Shown: positions 54,087-63,165 of the stretch, in pieces | How positions within the stretch are numbered: the first letter of the stretch is position 1 | Layout: each line of letters opens with the position of its first letter | NCBI RefSeq assembly: GCF_000513195.1 | Contig: NZ_CBVI010000112.1 | Span: 1 to 64,000 of the forward strand | Direction: 5' to 3' | DNA: 64,000 nucleotides | Source of the DNA: Bacteroides timonensis | GTDB lineage: Bacteria; Bacteroidota; Bacteroidia; Bacteroidales; Bacteroidaceae | Program-made: the position numbers and the translations under genes | The notes under the pieces: generated by a model | The model's database searches: none | Told to the model about the DNA's origin: nothing | What the model saw: only the letters and a program-made list of their open reading frames with translations

Positions 54087-54749
54087 ATGATAATTACTTT
54101 TTCAAATAAGAAAGGTGGCGTAGGAAAATCCAGTTTGTGTGTTTCGTTGGCAAACTACTGGGCTAATCAGGGGAGATCCGTATGCATATTTGATGCGGAT
54201 GAGCAGGCGACCCTCTTGCGTGCACGTAATGAGGACATGAGAGCCTTTCCAGAATGTCAGCCTTTATTTGAAATACGGCCTTTTATTATAAAGGAGGAGT
54301 TTGACCGTTTGGGATTACTTTTGGAGAATTATAAAAAGGAAGAACAGCGGCATTATCTGTTTGATTTGCCCGGGGGATCCGGAGCTGAGAATCTGGGCAT
54401 TGTTACTTTTTCCGATTATGTCATTGTACCTTTCCAATATGAGGAATTTTCCATTGATTCTACCGGGGTATTTGCAACCGTCCTCCAAATGCTGGAAAAA
54501 ATGAATCCGGCGTTGAAACGAACGGCTATTTTTGTACCTAACATGGTGGATGTGCGAATAGGAAGAGTTTCAGACCGCAAGAGGTGGGATGATTGGGATA
54601 AATCCATAGATGCAGTAGCTATTCGCTCTCCACGCATTCCTTTAAAGGTGTGTATGCAGCGCAGGAATACCTTATTTATGTCTTTGGAAGAGCAGAAATG
54701 TGTTTCACCTTGTTTCGAGTTTATAACTAATCAAATATTTAAAAACTGA
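54087..54749 (+). CDS. traA: TraA-like ParA-family ATPase, head of the tra operon
   Basis: 220 aa from ATG 54087, chosen because MIITFSNKKGGVGKSSLCVS begins directly with the family strand. The frame is open to 53889 but that part has no homology. Deviant Walker A (KKGGVGKS), FDADEQATLLRARN, Walker B-like HYLFDLPGGSG. In CTnDOT-type elements it is the first tra gene. Role in transfer poorly known. 14 bp to the next gene. A TACTTTG box lies 20 bp upstream. Confidence 0.8.
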   Translation: MIITFSNKKGGVGKSSLCVSLANYWANQGRSVCIFDADEQATLLRARNEDMRAFPECQPLFEIRPFIIKEEFDRLGLLLENYKKEEQRHYLFDLPGGSGAENLGIVTFSDYVIVPFQYEEFSIDSTGVFATVLQMLEKMNPALKRTAIFVPNMVDVRIGRVSDRKRWDDWDKSIDAVAIRSPRIPLKVCMQRRNTLFMSLEEQKCVSPCFEFITNQIFKN

Positions 54750-54763
54750 TATTACTATTTAAT

Positions 54764-55210
54764 ATGATTACATTTACTCATGTCGCCATTGGTACAACAA
54801 TATTCCTGCTTTTATATCTTGCAGGAATGATTGCATATGACAAAAGAAAGCAGAAGGGGGCTTCTTCCGGAAAGGAAGAGGAGGAATTTGATGTTTCTTT
54901 TATGGGAGAGGAGGAGAAGGCCGTCGGGGTTCAGGAATCGGGTGATGGATTTACCTTGGACAAACCAACAGAAAAAAGGGAAGAAAAACAAGAAGACATT
55001 TATCAAAATAATAAGGAGAATATGAAGGATGACATGACATCCCAAAGTCACGGAAAGCTTTCTGCTATTAAGCAAAAGATAGGCAAAGTGGAAGATGATA
55101 TGGAGGCGATTGAGCCTATTGGTAGTGCTACAATGAGTAAAGAGCTATTCCGTGACCTCCTTTTAAATGCCCATGAAAGGGGATCATTATTTATCCGCAA
55201 GGTATCATGA
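54764..55210 (+). CDS. Conjugation-operon protein with one membrane helix
   Basis: 148 aa. An N-terminal helix (FTHVAIGTTIFLLLYLAGMI) anchors a long acidic and Lys/Glu-rich region, with a small C-terminal part (MSKELFRDLLLNAHERGSLF). In position (between traA and the DUF4134 genes) it corresponds to TraB-D in related elements, but the sequence alone does not decide which. Overlaps the next gene by 4 bp. Confidence 0.6.
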   Translation: MITFTHVAIGTTIFLLLYLAGMIAYDKRKQKGASSGKEEEEFDVSFMGEEEKAVGVQESGDGFTLDKPTEKREEKQEDIYQNNKENMKDDMTSQSHGKLSAIKQKIGKVEDDMEAIEPIGSATMSKELFRDLLLNAHERGSLFIRKVS

Positions 55211-55551
55211 CGAGTTTCGGGAAGGATTTGCTTAAATACTTTTTCATTTGCCTAGTATTGTTGTCTCAACCTGTATCCGCACTTGCCCGTTGTGGCGGTG
55301 TGGATTACAGTTGGGGGGCGGATGCGTTGGCTATGATGCATGATTTTGTAGTGACAATGATGCTCTATCTGCTTTATCTTATATATGTGGTGGCATCTAT
55401 TGTGGCTGTTGTAGCGGCTTTCCAGATTTATTATAAGATGGCGATGGGGGAGGATGGAGTTAAAAAATCCGTCATGCTTGTTGTAGGAGCTTGTTTGTTT
55501 TTAATAGGAGCTTCTATTGTATTCCCGGCATTTTTTGGATATCAGGTATAG
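55207..55551 (+). CDS. DUF4134-like conjugal membrane protein (first copy)
   Basis: 114 aa. A signal-like start (LLKYFFICLVLLSQPVSALA), then two membrane helices (TMMLYLLYLIYVVASIVAVV and VKKSVMLVVGACLFLIGASI) split by YYKMAMGEDG. The pattern equals that of traE (DUF4134) just downstream: V-K-K-S in helix 2 and two membrane spans. It is probably a diverged paralogue of traE. The family resembles VirB2-type pilins. Confidence 0.7.
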   Translation: MTSFGKDLLKYFFICLVLLSQPVSALARCGGVDYSWGADALAMMHDFVVTMMLYLLYLIYVVASIVAVVAAFQIYYKMAMGEDGVKKSVMLVVGACLFLIGASIVFPAFFGYQV

Positions 55552-55682
55552 GTGATGTTTGCCTATAGGCTAAGTTTCATTGTCTTCTTGAAGTAAGAGT
55601 TGGAAAATGGAGCGTAGATATGTGTGAAAATAAACTCAACTGCAGAAGAGTATAATAATACGAAGTTAAATTTATAAATGTG

Positions 55683-56054
55683 ATGATGAAAAGTAGAGTT
55701 GAAAGATTTGTAAATCAGTTAGTCTCTTCTCCGAGACTTAAAGCATTTTTGTTGATGTTAGTTTGTGGATCAGCAGTAGCTTTTGCACAGAATTCGGCAG
55801 GAGATTATTCTGCCGGAACAACAGCATTGGGTACTGTGACGGAGGAAATTGCCAAATATGTACCTTATGTGACCAAGTTATGCTATGCTATAGCCGGTGT
55901 GGTCGCTCTTGTCGGGGCGATTTCAGTCTACATCAAGATGAACAACGAGGAACAGGATGTGAAGAAGAGTATCATGATGATTGTCGGTGCCTGTATTTTT
56001 TTGGTGGCCGCCGCGCAAGCATTGCCTCTGTTTTTTGGTGTAACTAACTCATAA
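55683..56054 (+). CDS. traE: TraE, DUF4134 family
   Basis: 123 aa from ATG 55683. The signal is MMKSRVERF and a hydrophobic stretch ending CGSAVAFAQ; the mature part has VTKLCYAIAGVVALVGAISV, YIKMNNEEQDVKKSIMMIVG, and ACIFLVAAAQALPLFFG. This is the standard TraE of CTnDOT-type elements, with a VirB2-like role. Intact. Confidence 0.85.
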   Translation: MMKSRVERFVNQLVSSPRLKAFLLMLVCGSAVAFAQNSAGDYSAGTTALGTVTEEIAKYVPYVTKLCYAIAGVVALVGAISVYIKMNNEEQDVKKSIMMIVGACIFLVAAAQALPLFFGVTNS

Positions 56055-56058
56055 GATA

Positions 56059-56364
56059 ATGCCTGCAGAGCAAAGACAAGAGATGGAGTTGCCCGAGTAT
56101 CCCATATTTAAAGGACTCCAAAGACCTTTAGAATTTATGGGGCTTCGAGGGCGCTACATTTATTGGGCTGCAATGACAGCCGGTGGAGCTATAATGGGTT
56201 TCATCATCGCTTATTGCCTTTTGGGAATTGTTGCCGGACTGATCGTACTGGTTGCGGTGATAAGTACCGGAATTTCGATGATTTTCATCAAGCAGAAACG
56301 AGGTCTGCATACCAAGAAGATTGATAAAGGTATTTTTGTCTATGCCCTTTCCAAAAAACTTTAA
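56059..56364 (+). CDS. traF: TraF, DUF4133 family
   Basis: 101 aa. EYPIFKGLQRPLEFMGLRGR, YIYWAAMTAGGAIMGFIIAY and GLHTKKIDKGIFVYALSKK match DUF4133 (VirB3-like) proteins. One to two membrane spans. Four bases after traE. Intact. It is followed by a terminator-like hairpin. Confidence 0.85.
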   Translation: MPAEQRQEMELPEYPIFKGLQRPLEFMGLRGRYIYWAAMTAGGAIMGFIIAYCLLGIVAGLIVLVAVISTGISMIFIKQKRGLHTKKIDKGIFVYALSKKL

Positions 56365-56419
56365 TTAAAGAGAAACCTGCATGGATCAGACATGTGGTTT
56401 GTATTAGTATTCGAACGCC

Positions 56420-56456
56420 GATAGGCTCATTCCTGAGTAGTAGGTTTGGGCCTATC
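56420..56456 (+). terminator. Terminator between traF and the next gene
   Basis: GATAGGC (56420-56426) pairs with GCCTATC (56450-56456), followed by TTTTTAAAA. It would reduce transcription of the broken gene and traG. Confidence 0.6.
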
Positions 56457-56473
56457 TTTTTAAAAGCATTATC

Positions 56474-57984
56474 ATGAGATTTCTTTTTCTCTTCTTGATT
56501 GTACATCTCTTTTTGGTCTCTTGTGGTTCAAAGGAGAGTAATGTTACGACTACACAGGCGATTAGTACCGCTGAGCATGTGCGTAACCAGTGGTTGAAGG
56601 TGCGCAAACCCTTGGAATTCCAATTAGACGTTTATCCCCACGAGCATACGCCGCTTTTAAACAAGGTGGGGGTTTATTCGATGTCGAGTGATGCTACTAT
56701 GGATGAAAAATTGATGTTAAACGGGATGCCTTTCCTTTTCTCCGATCATCTTTTCCGACCGGAGTCGGGTTCGGTTATTACAGGAGATACGACGGCTATA
56801 TTTTATGTCTGTTATCCTTTTATTCCAGGGCTGACATTGAAAGACACCCTTGTTAAAAAGGCTCCTTTCACCGATTTTCTGTATGGACTGAATTGTCGAG
56901 AAGTTTATCCAGTAGTTTTTTTGTGCGGATGAAGATGATAAGTGCCACTTCTTTGTTAAGGTTCCGCATAGAAAGTTCCGATATGACTGACCGGTTATCA
57001 CTGTTAAGTGTTTCGGGAGACCGTATATTTACGCAGGGAAAGTATCAGCCTTATACGGGGGAATGGTTCTCACTCGCAGGGAATAATAAGCCTATCCGTT
57101 TTGACTTTGACCGTTTGATGAATAACTATCAGTTTGTGAATGTATATTTGCCGCCTTTTGACGGGGCAAGTGATCTTTCGGTCAGCTTGAAGATTAACGG
57201 AGCTGATTATATGACAAGGACCGTTTTACCTCATTTGAAGAGAGGTAGCATGACGCAGCTTAATTTACAGTTGGCAGATGAAAAGCTAAGGATTGTCAGC
57301 AGCTGGCTGGAGGAAAACCGTCCTCTGCTGGAACCTATGTCCCATAAGGCAGACTCGATAAAGGTTGGAGATTATTTGCAGCGTGACGGGTCAATCAGTA
57401 CGCAGATGGATTCGATGTCCGTCGCGGTGGTTTTTCAGACAGACGGCAAGCATGGCAAAGCGGTCGCTTTGGCTGATGTAGACGGGCGCAAAATATTTTC
57501 CTCAAGACGATTGACATCCGGAAGGTTTTTCAAGACTGTGGATGGGAGAAAGAAAGAAGGTTTTATTAATGCTTCCTAATCTGCCGGTGTGGATGAAACC
57601 TATCGGTTGGTATACAAACCTTCCATACCTTATGAACCGGACTGTGTTTTGGGGTTTACAGATGGAGTTGCGTTATCGAACAGTTTGTTACGTAAACAAA
57701 AGGGTAGGGGAGGGGAGGATGAGATGCTGACTGTCTTGCAGGATGTGAAAGGGGCTTATATGCCTTCGGCTGCGGAGATGGTTATGCTTTATTATCTGGT
57801 ACAGGGTTTCGGGGAACAGCAGTTTGCCGCTTCCGGGTTTACGGTTCCGGAGGGTGAGTACTTGACATCAAACGAATATTCGGAAGAGACATTTTACATG
57901 TTTGATTTCACGACTGGCGTATTGACCGGTTCTTTTTCAAAACAGTTCGCACGTATGGGATTACGTTTGTTTTATTTGTTTTAA
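56474..57984 (+). pseudogene. Degenerate tra-operon lipoprotein
   Basis: A lipoprotein start (MRFLFLFLIVHLFLVSC) is followed by fragments in three frames. Frame one ends at 56932 with PVVFLCG. The likely continuation ADEDDKCHFFVKVPHRKF is in another frame, and MTDRLSLLSVSGDRIF in a third from about 56983. An in-frame TAA at 57577-57579 separates FINAS from VDETYRLVYKPSIPYEP. So at least two frameshifts and one stop. The parent was about 500 aa, beta-rich and fimbrillin-like in style. I cannot name the family. Confidence 0.7.
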
Positions 57985-57996
57985 TTTGAAAAGAGA

Positions 57997-59472
57997 ATGA
58001 CATTATATGTAATTTTATTCTTGGTAGCTGTGTGTGTTGGCATGGCTATATCTATCTCCGCTTTTGGTACGGGAGGAAAGCGTAAAAACATTTTTAAAGA
58101 TATTTATTTCTCTGTAGAAGATACTGAGGATGGAATCGGGGTGCTCTATACCAAAGGGGGGGATTATTCTGCGACTATGCTTATGGAAAATCCTGTTGAG
58201 CAATACAGTGCCAATATAGATGCATATTATGATTATACCAGTCTGTTTACGGCATTGATACAGACGTTAGGAGAGGGGTATGCGATACATAAACAGGATG
58301 TGTTTTGTATGGAGAAGTTCCGGATGGAGGAGAATAATAATAAGAAGGAGTATCTGTCTGATGCCTACTTCAACTATTTTCAGGGCCGTCCTTATACGGA
58401 ATGCAGGACTTATCTGACTATTACCCAAGAGGGAAAGAAGGGACGTTTCAACCAATATGATGCGAAGAAATGGAATGATTTCCTGATTAAGCTTAGAAAA
58501 GTGATTGACCAGTTGCATGATGGGGGAGTGAAGGCACGTTTCCTGAACAAATTGGAACTTTCAGATTTTGTGGATCGTTTTTTTGCTGTCAATTTTAAAC
58601 GGGGAAAGTTTTCCATGAGTAATTATAAGGTTGATGAGGATTGTATCCATTTGGGGGATAGGAAGATGAAAATATATTCGCTGGTGGATGTAGATCAGGT
58701 GTCGTTGCCGAGGATTGTCCGTCCGTATACAGAGCTGGTGGTGAATAATACTTCGATGTCGATAGACTTTATGTCACATATCAGTTATACAAAAGAGCAT
58801 CCCATTACCATGAATCCGTTTTGTATCAGAAAGGAGGAATTGAATGTAGAGAAGACGGACTTTCTGAAAAATATGGTCTTATTGATATGGAAGGGAGCGC
58901 AAGGGAATGTAAGCAAGGAAGAGGACAAGGTTGTCAATATGGTGATAACCGAATACTATGATGTTTATTTTGAAGGTTTTGCAGGCTTTTCGGATGAGCA
59001 GCGCTGGGATATGCAGCGTAGTTTGCAGATTGATATGCGCTGCAAGGAGGATGACTCGGAAGAAGCCCGTTCAACCGCTTTGAGAAGGCTGATGCAGGAT
59101 GAAAGTGAACTGACTTTGGAAGATATGACACTGAGTGAGGAAGAAATTTATAAGAAGGAACAGTTTAAGCGCTGGAACAGCAATATTTATGACCAGATAG
59201 ACAATATAGAGAAAAGGCGGAAGGAGTTGGAGGTTTCGTCCTTGTCTTTCAACAGCTTTTATGAATATGCCATGCAGCGTGTACCGGATATCTGTAAGGA
59301 GAATAAGATTGAGTTTGATTTCAGCTCGTTCCGTTTTATGCTGAAAGATTTCTATAAAGGTGGTATTTTTGAAAAGACGTTGAACGAGGATTTTGACGGT
59401 AGTCTATTTGATGAAACTTTCATTGTTTTCGAGATCGATTCAATAAAGGGTGCGCCCGTCAAGGCTGCATAA
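57997..59472 (+). pseudogene. traG: TraG (VirB4-like ATPase), deleted inside and truncated
   Basis: 491 codons. N-part FKDIYFSVEDTEDGIGVLYT, then LPRIVRPYTELVVNNTSMSI. At DFMSHISYTKEHPITMNPF two parts that are normally about 200 residues apart meet: DFMS before the pore domain, and YTxEHPITMNPF after the Walker A segment. No GxxGxGKS motif exists in the protein. The C-end stops at IDSIKGAPVKAA because the group II intron begins at GTGCGCC (59450). Canonical TraG is about 830 aa. Non-functional. Confidence 0.8.
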
Positions 59473-60397
59473 ATCTTAGCAAGGAATTAGGCAAGAGTAC
59501 ATTGGAATGACCTATCATCCACCTGCTTATCCATTCAACGAAAGACGATGGGGAATGTAGCATGTACATGTCACGACGCATCTGCAATAAGCAGAAACGG
59601 ACGGAAGTCATATCCTCCTATCTATCGCGCAATAGTTATTATGCAAGCAAACGGGGATTGCCTAAATTGGAAAGCCGGTTGTAAGGCTATGAGGTGCAGA
59701 CCTCTGAATATCCGACAAGGCAACGGAGCCTCCGTAGTAGTCCGAGCAGGGTAATGTCCTGTACATGGCGAAGGGAGGCAGTTAATTCTTTTAATACAAT
59801 TAATGAAAAATGTGTGAGACATTATGAGAAGTTCAGAAAAAGTATTAAACAGTCTGGCTAAACATAGTCAACAACCAGACTACGAATTTGAGAGGCTTTA
59901 TCGCCTATTGTTCAACGAACAGATATACTACGTTGCCTATCAACACATTTATGCGAAAGAAGGCAACATGACCAAAGGTTCAGATAATACTACCATTGAC
60001 CACATGAGTATATCTCGTATCGAAAAGTTGATTGCTTCGTTGAAAAATGAAGCCTATCAGCCAAACCCGTCAAGAAGGGTATATATTCCCAAAAAGAATG
60101 GGAAGAAACGTCCTCTTGGAATACCCACGTTCAACGACAAACTTTTACAAGAAGTAGTCAGAATGATTTTGGAAGCAATCTATGAAGGTAGCTTTGATGC
60201 AAACTCTCTGGTTTATAGAAGGAGACATCAAAGGTTTCTTTGATAATATCAATCACGATGTAATGATTTCTATTCTTAGAAGACGCATCGCCGATGAACG
60301 TTTTATCCGACTAATCCGCAAGTTTCTGAACGCAGGATATATTGAAGACTGGATATTTAATAAAGCATACAGTGGAACACCCCAGGGTGGATTATGC
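59450..60397 (+). mobile_element. Group II intron inserted in traG, 3' part lost
   Basis: The 5' end GTGCGCCCGTCAAGG is the canonical GUGYG start. The intron carries a reverse-transcriptase gene (next entry). The 3' domains and maturase are missing: homology ends near 60397, after GTPQGG, where unrelated remnant sequence begins. Confidence 0.8.
59824..60395 (+). pseudogene. Group II intron reverse transcriptase, broken
   Basis: N-part from ATG 59824: IDHMSISRIEKLIASLKNEA, RRVYIPKKNGKKRPLGIPTF (RT motif 1-2), [19 protein letters not shown]. Then an internal loss of about 25 codons plus frameshift (near 60195) gives [17 protein letters not shown] (motif 3) in the next frame, ending at AYSGTPQGG (motif 4). 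The catalytic YADD and the maturase are gone. Inactive. Confidence 0.8.
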
Positions 60398-60479
60398 ATC
60401 ACAGTTTATATTTGAAAGCTGCCTATCTCCGTTGATTTTCTTCCACATAACAGTGCTCCTGAATGCCATACTCCGCCAA

Positions 60480-60571
60480 TGCAGTATCTGCTTTCCATAT
60501 TCGGCACATTCATTGTACAACACATCTTCTTTGATGCGTTTCCCGACGTGCCAATACGTCAATGCGAATCA
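60480..60571 (-). pseudogene. DUF1016 (YhcG-like) fragment
   Basis: Reading leftward, ALTYWHVGKRIKEDVL then YNECAEYGKQI matches the N-terminal start of YhcG/DUF1016 nuclease-like proteins, about 28 codons, with no start and a frame change after GKQI. A remnant only. Confidence 0.45.
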
Positions 60572-60823
60572 CTTACCCCTTTTACAGTTGTTTGTCAAAT
60601 CCTTGCAGATTGTGAGCAGGTCTGTTATTGCCCTTGTGCCGTTTCTGCGAGTGTATTCCGCCTTGCGGTAGTGCGCCAGCACAAGGCTTTTGAACGGCAC
60701 TTCCTCGTCCGTCATGGGGTGGAAGAACAGCCGCAGTTCTGTTTTTACCTTTATCTTATCGGATTGAAAATCATTATATTCATAACCGACGAATATGGAA
60801 TATCTGTCGGGACGGGGAGCCTC
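60569..60823 (-). pseudogene. Unrecognised mobile-element fragment
   Basis: An open stretch without ATG: PRPDRYSIFVGYEYND, TELRLFFHPMTDEEVPFKS, ending ICKDLTNNCKRGK and a stop. It has normal coding character and looks like the end of a conserved protein of conjugative elements, but I cannot name it. A stop immediately precedes it. Confidence 0.4.
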
Positions 60824-60865
60824 TCAGAATTGGCTATAGAAGTGAATAACTTACGGCTTGTCAAC

Positions 60866-60879
60866 TGACAAGCTTGTCA
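60866..60879. repeat. 14-bp palindrome at the edge of the element
   Basis: TGACAAGCTTGTCA, preceded by a further CTTGTCA (60857-60863), giving three alternating copies of CTTGTCA in 23 bp. It lies between the last mobile remnant and the first ordinary gene. A candidate for an attachment or recombinase site. Confidence 0.4.
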
Positions 60880-60942
60880 CTTTTCCCCTGCCTTTCTCGT
60901 TCTTTGCAAAAGAGGATAGCAGCAAAAGCAGTTTACTGCGAG

Positions 60943-63165
60943 TCAAATAGCATCTCGCGTCCGACAGAAGGTAGTCAGAGCCAACCTTGCCATTAAATAA
61001 CACACAGTCGATTCGGCTCCCTGATTCAAATTTATGTTATTCTCCTCCAATCCGTCATAACAGCCTCCGGTGGCCGGATTATAAATAATCTGATGCAAAT
61101 GGTTATTCCCCAAAAACCAGTTGAAGGCATCAGTTTGCATACGTAGGTATTTTTCCTCTTTGAATACCCGATAGAATGTACCTAAAGCAATCACTGTTCC
61201 CGCCACATCTACCGGTTGCTCACCAAATCCATGGCGAGTTTCTCCTTTATGCATCCATCCCTGGTTGGAAATCACCTGAAGACAATTCCCCACAAACAAC
61301 TTCTTCAATAAGAATTCGAAAGCTTCCAAGGCTATCTGCTTATACTCTTCTCTGCCAATGGCCAGATAAGCCAACAGCATCGATTCCGGCAAAATACCGT
61401 TATCATAAGTGAGATACGTCTCAAACCACAACCACTCTCCGCCTGCCGTCCGGCGATAGCACTGAACAAGTTTATTGGCCAATAGCCCTATATAAGCATC
61501 CGCCTGAGCCGATGGGCACACACGGGTGTAATAATAAAGTCCTTCGAGCATAAAAGCTATACTGCGGGGAGACTCTATCCGTCTGAACTGCTGGAATGTC
61601 CGTTCGAAAACAGCCACTGCTTCTTCTCTCCACAAAACCGGGAAATGTGCCGAACAAGAGATAAAATAACCTAAGGCATAAATAGCCCGTCCGTTACTAT
61701 CATCCAGCCCTACTTCTTGATTTTGTGAAGTAAACAACCCATCCTGATCCGCATAATTCAGAAAAGAACCATCCGGCTGCTGACAGTAGCGGATAAAGTT
61801 CAGATAAGTCCTGATATAGCGCTCTTTGACCTTACCCTTTCCAATGGCAACAACCTGACACATTGCTATCAGTGCACGCGCCGTATCATCCAGTGTATAT
61901 CCCGTGGAGCTATCCGGCCGATTCCCTTTCGCAAACTGAATTATTCCCCATTGCCGACTCATACGCCGGATATGAGAAGTATTCACGGGAGGTAAAGAGT
62001 AAATCAATTCCTCCTCCGGCTTGCCTGTTTCCTGAAAAAGCAGTGTGTAGGCAATTGCTACATTTTCCCAAGCTGTGGCTGCCGTCTTCTGCAAACCCAC
62101 CAGCTTCATCTCAGTCCGCAGACTTTCATCGGCAAGCAAACGATTGGCGGCTATGGCCAATTGAACCGAGTCTTTAAAGTCAAAGATGATACCGGAGTCG
62201 TCACTCAGCAATTCCAATGCATGCGGAATAGGAGTAGCTATGATCGGACAGCCACAACTGATAGCATAAACAAATGTCCCGCTGACTGCCTGATTCGGGT
62301 CGCTTGAAGTGAAAAGATACACATCTGTCAACTGTAAATATTCCAACAGAACGGGCAATTCAAGATATTGATTAATAAAAAGTACATGTTCTTCCAGATT
62401 CAATTTTTTTATTCTCGCTTTCAGCAGATTGCGGTATTTTTCTCCTTCCACCTTCAACACTCCCGGATGTGTCTTTCCGATAATAAGAAAGATGATGGAA
62501 GGATTCTCTTTCACAATATCCGGCAAAGCATCTAAAGTGGTCTCTATATTTTTCCCGGGACTGAGCAAACCGAAAGTAGAAAGGACTCGTCTACCCGAAA
62601 GTTTATAAAAACTCTTCAGCATATCCTTATCCTTAAATGACACCAGATGAGTGCCGTGAGGAATCACCTCTATTTTATCATCAGCAACATGATACACCTG
62701 CTGTAAGATGCGCCGGGAGTTTTGCGTCATGACTACCAGATGCTTGCAGGCAGTTATCATTCTCCTCACACTTCCATACATAGCAAGAGAAGGCTGCGAA
62801 AGAACTGTATGGAAGGTAAGAATCACAGGCTTGGACAGTTGCTCCAGCATTTCAAGGAAGGCTTCTTCCTGCTCGGCATACAATCCGAATTCATGCTGCA
62901 CAAGCACGATCTCTATTTCAGGGTCTTCGTTCAGCTGTCGGGCCAAGGTGACAAAAGCCGATGCATCCGAAGCATTGAGGATATACTCTACGGCTTGTTT
63001 CCGGGTGTAGGCGTGCTTCTCCGTATCGGAAGCCTCTACTGCACATATTCTGATGGAGTAAGAATCTCCAAACTTAGACTGAATAGCCCGGACCAGATCC
63101 TGGGCAAAGGTGGCTATGCCACATTCACGAGGAGGATAAGTAGTGATACATACTATTTTTCTCAT
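60943..63165 (-). CDS. Glycosyltransferase with C-terminal alpha/alpha-barrel domain
   Basis: 740 aa. N-terminal 390 residues: GT4-type GT-B fold, with KIVCITTYPPRECGIATFAQ (first strand and loop), STFGLLSPGKNIETTLDAL (nucleotide-sugar phosphate site) and YAISCGCPIIATPIPHALEL (Glu-containing donor motif). Residues 430-730 form an alpha/alpha-toroid (YTLDDTARALIAMCQ; GLDDSNGRAIYALGYF; WLWFETYLTYDNGILPES; GTVIALGTFYRVFK), as in glycoside-processing domains. Cytoplasmic. Its start overlaps the GH130 stop by 4 bp. Together they suggest synthesis or turnover of a mannose-containing glycan. Confidence 0.85.
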   Translation of the reverse strand: MRKIVCITTYPPRECGIATFAQDLVRAIQSKFGDSYSIRICAVEASDTEKHAYTRKQAVEYILNASDASAFVTLARQLNEDPEIEIVLVQHEFGLYAEQEEAFLEMLEQLSKPVILTFHTVLSQPSLAMYGSVRRMITACKHLVVMTQNSRRILQQVYHVADDKIEVIPHGTHLVSFKDKDMLKSFYKLSGRRVLSTFGLLSPGKNIETTLDALPDIVKENPSIIFLIIGKTHPGVLKVEGEKYRNLLKARIKKLNLEEHVLFINQYLELPVLLEYLQLTDVYLFTSSDPNQAVSGTFVYAISCGCPIIATPIPHALELLSDDSGIIFDFKDSVQLAIAANRLLADESLRTEMKLVGLQKTAATAWENVAIAYTLLFQETGKPEEELIYSLPPVNTSHIRRMSRQWGIIQFAKGNRPDSSTGYTLDDTARALIAMCQVVAIGKGKVKERYIRTYLNFIRYCQQPDGSFLNYADQDGLFTSQNQEVGLDDSNGRAIYALGYFISCSAHFPVLWREEAVAVFERTFQQFRRIESPRSIAFMLEGLYYYTRVCPSAQADAYIGLLANKLVQCYRRTAGGEWLWFETYLTYDNGILPESMLLAYLAIGREEYKQIALEAFEFLLKKLFVGNCLQVISNQGWMHKGETRHGFGEQPVDVAGTVIALGTFYRVFKEEKYLRMQTDAFNWFLGNNHLHQIIYNPATGGCYDGLEENNINLNQGAESTVCYLMARLALTTFCRTRDAI

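Noticed and set aside
60342-60868. Plus-strand frames of 109 and 129 codons
   Set aside because: The opposite strand encodes recognisable fragments (DUF1016-like and another), so these are shadows.
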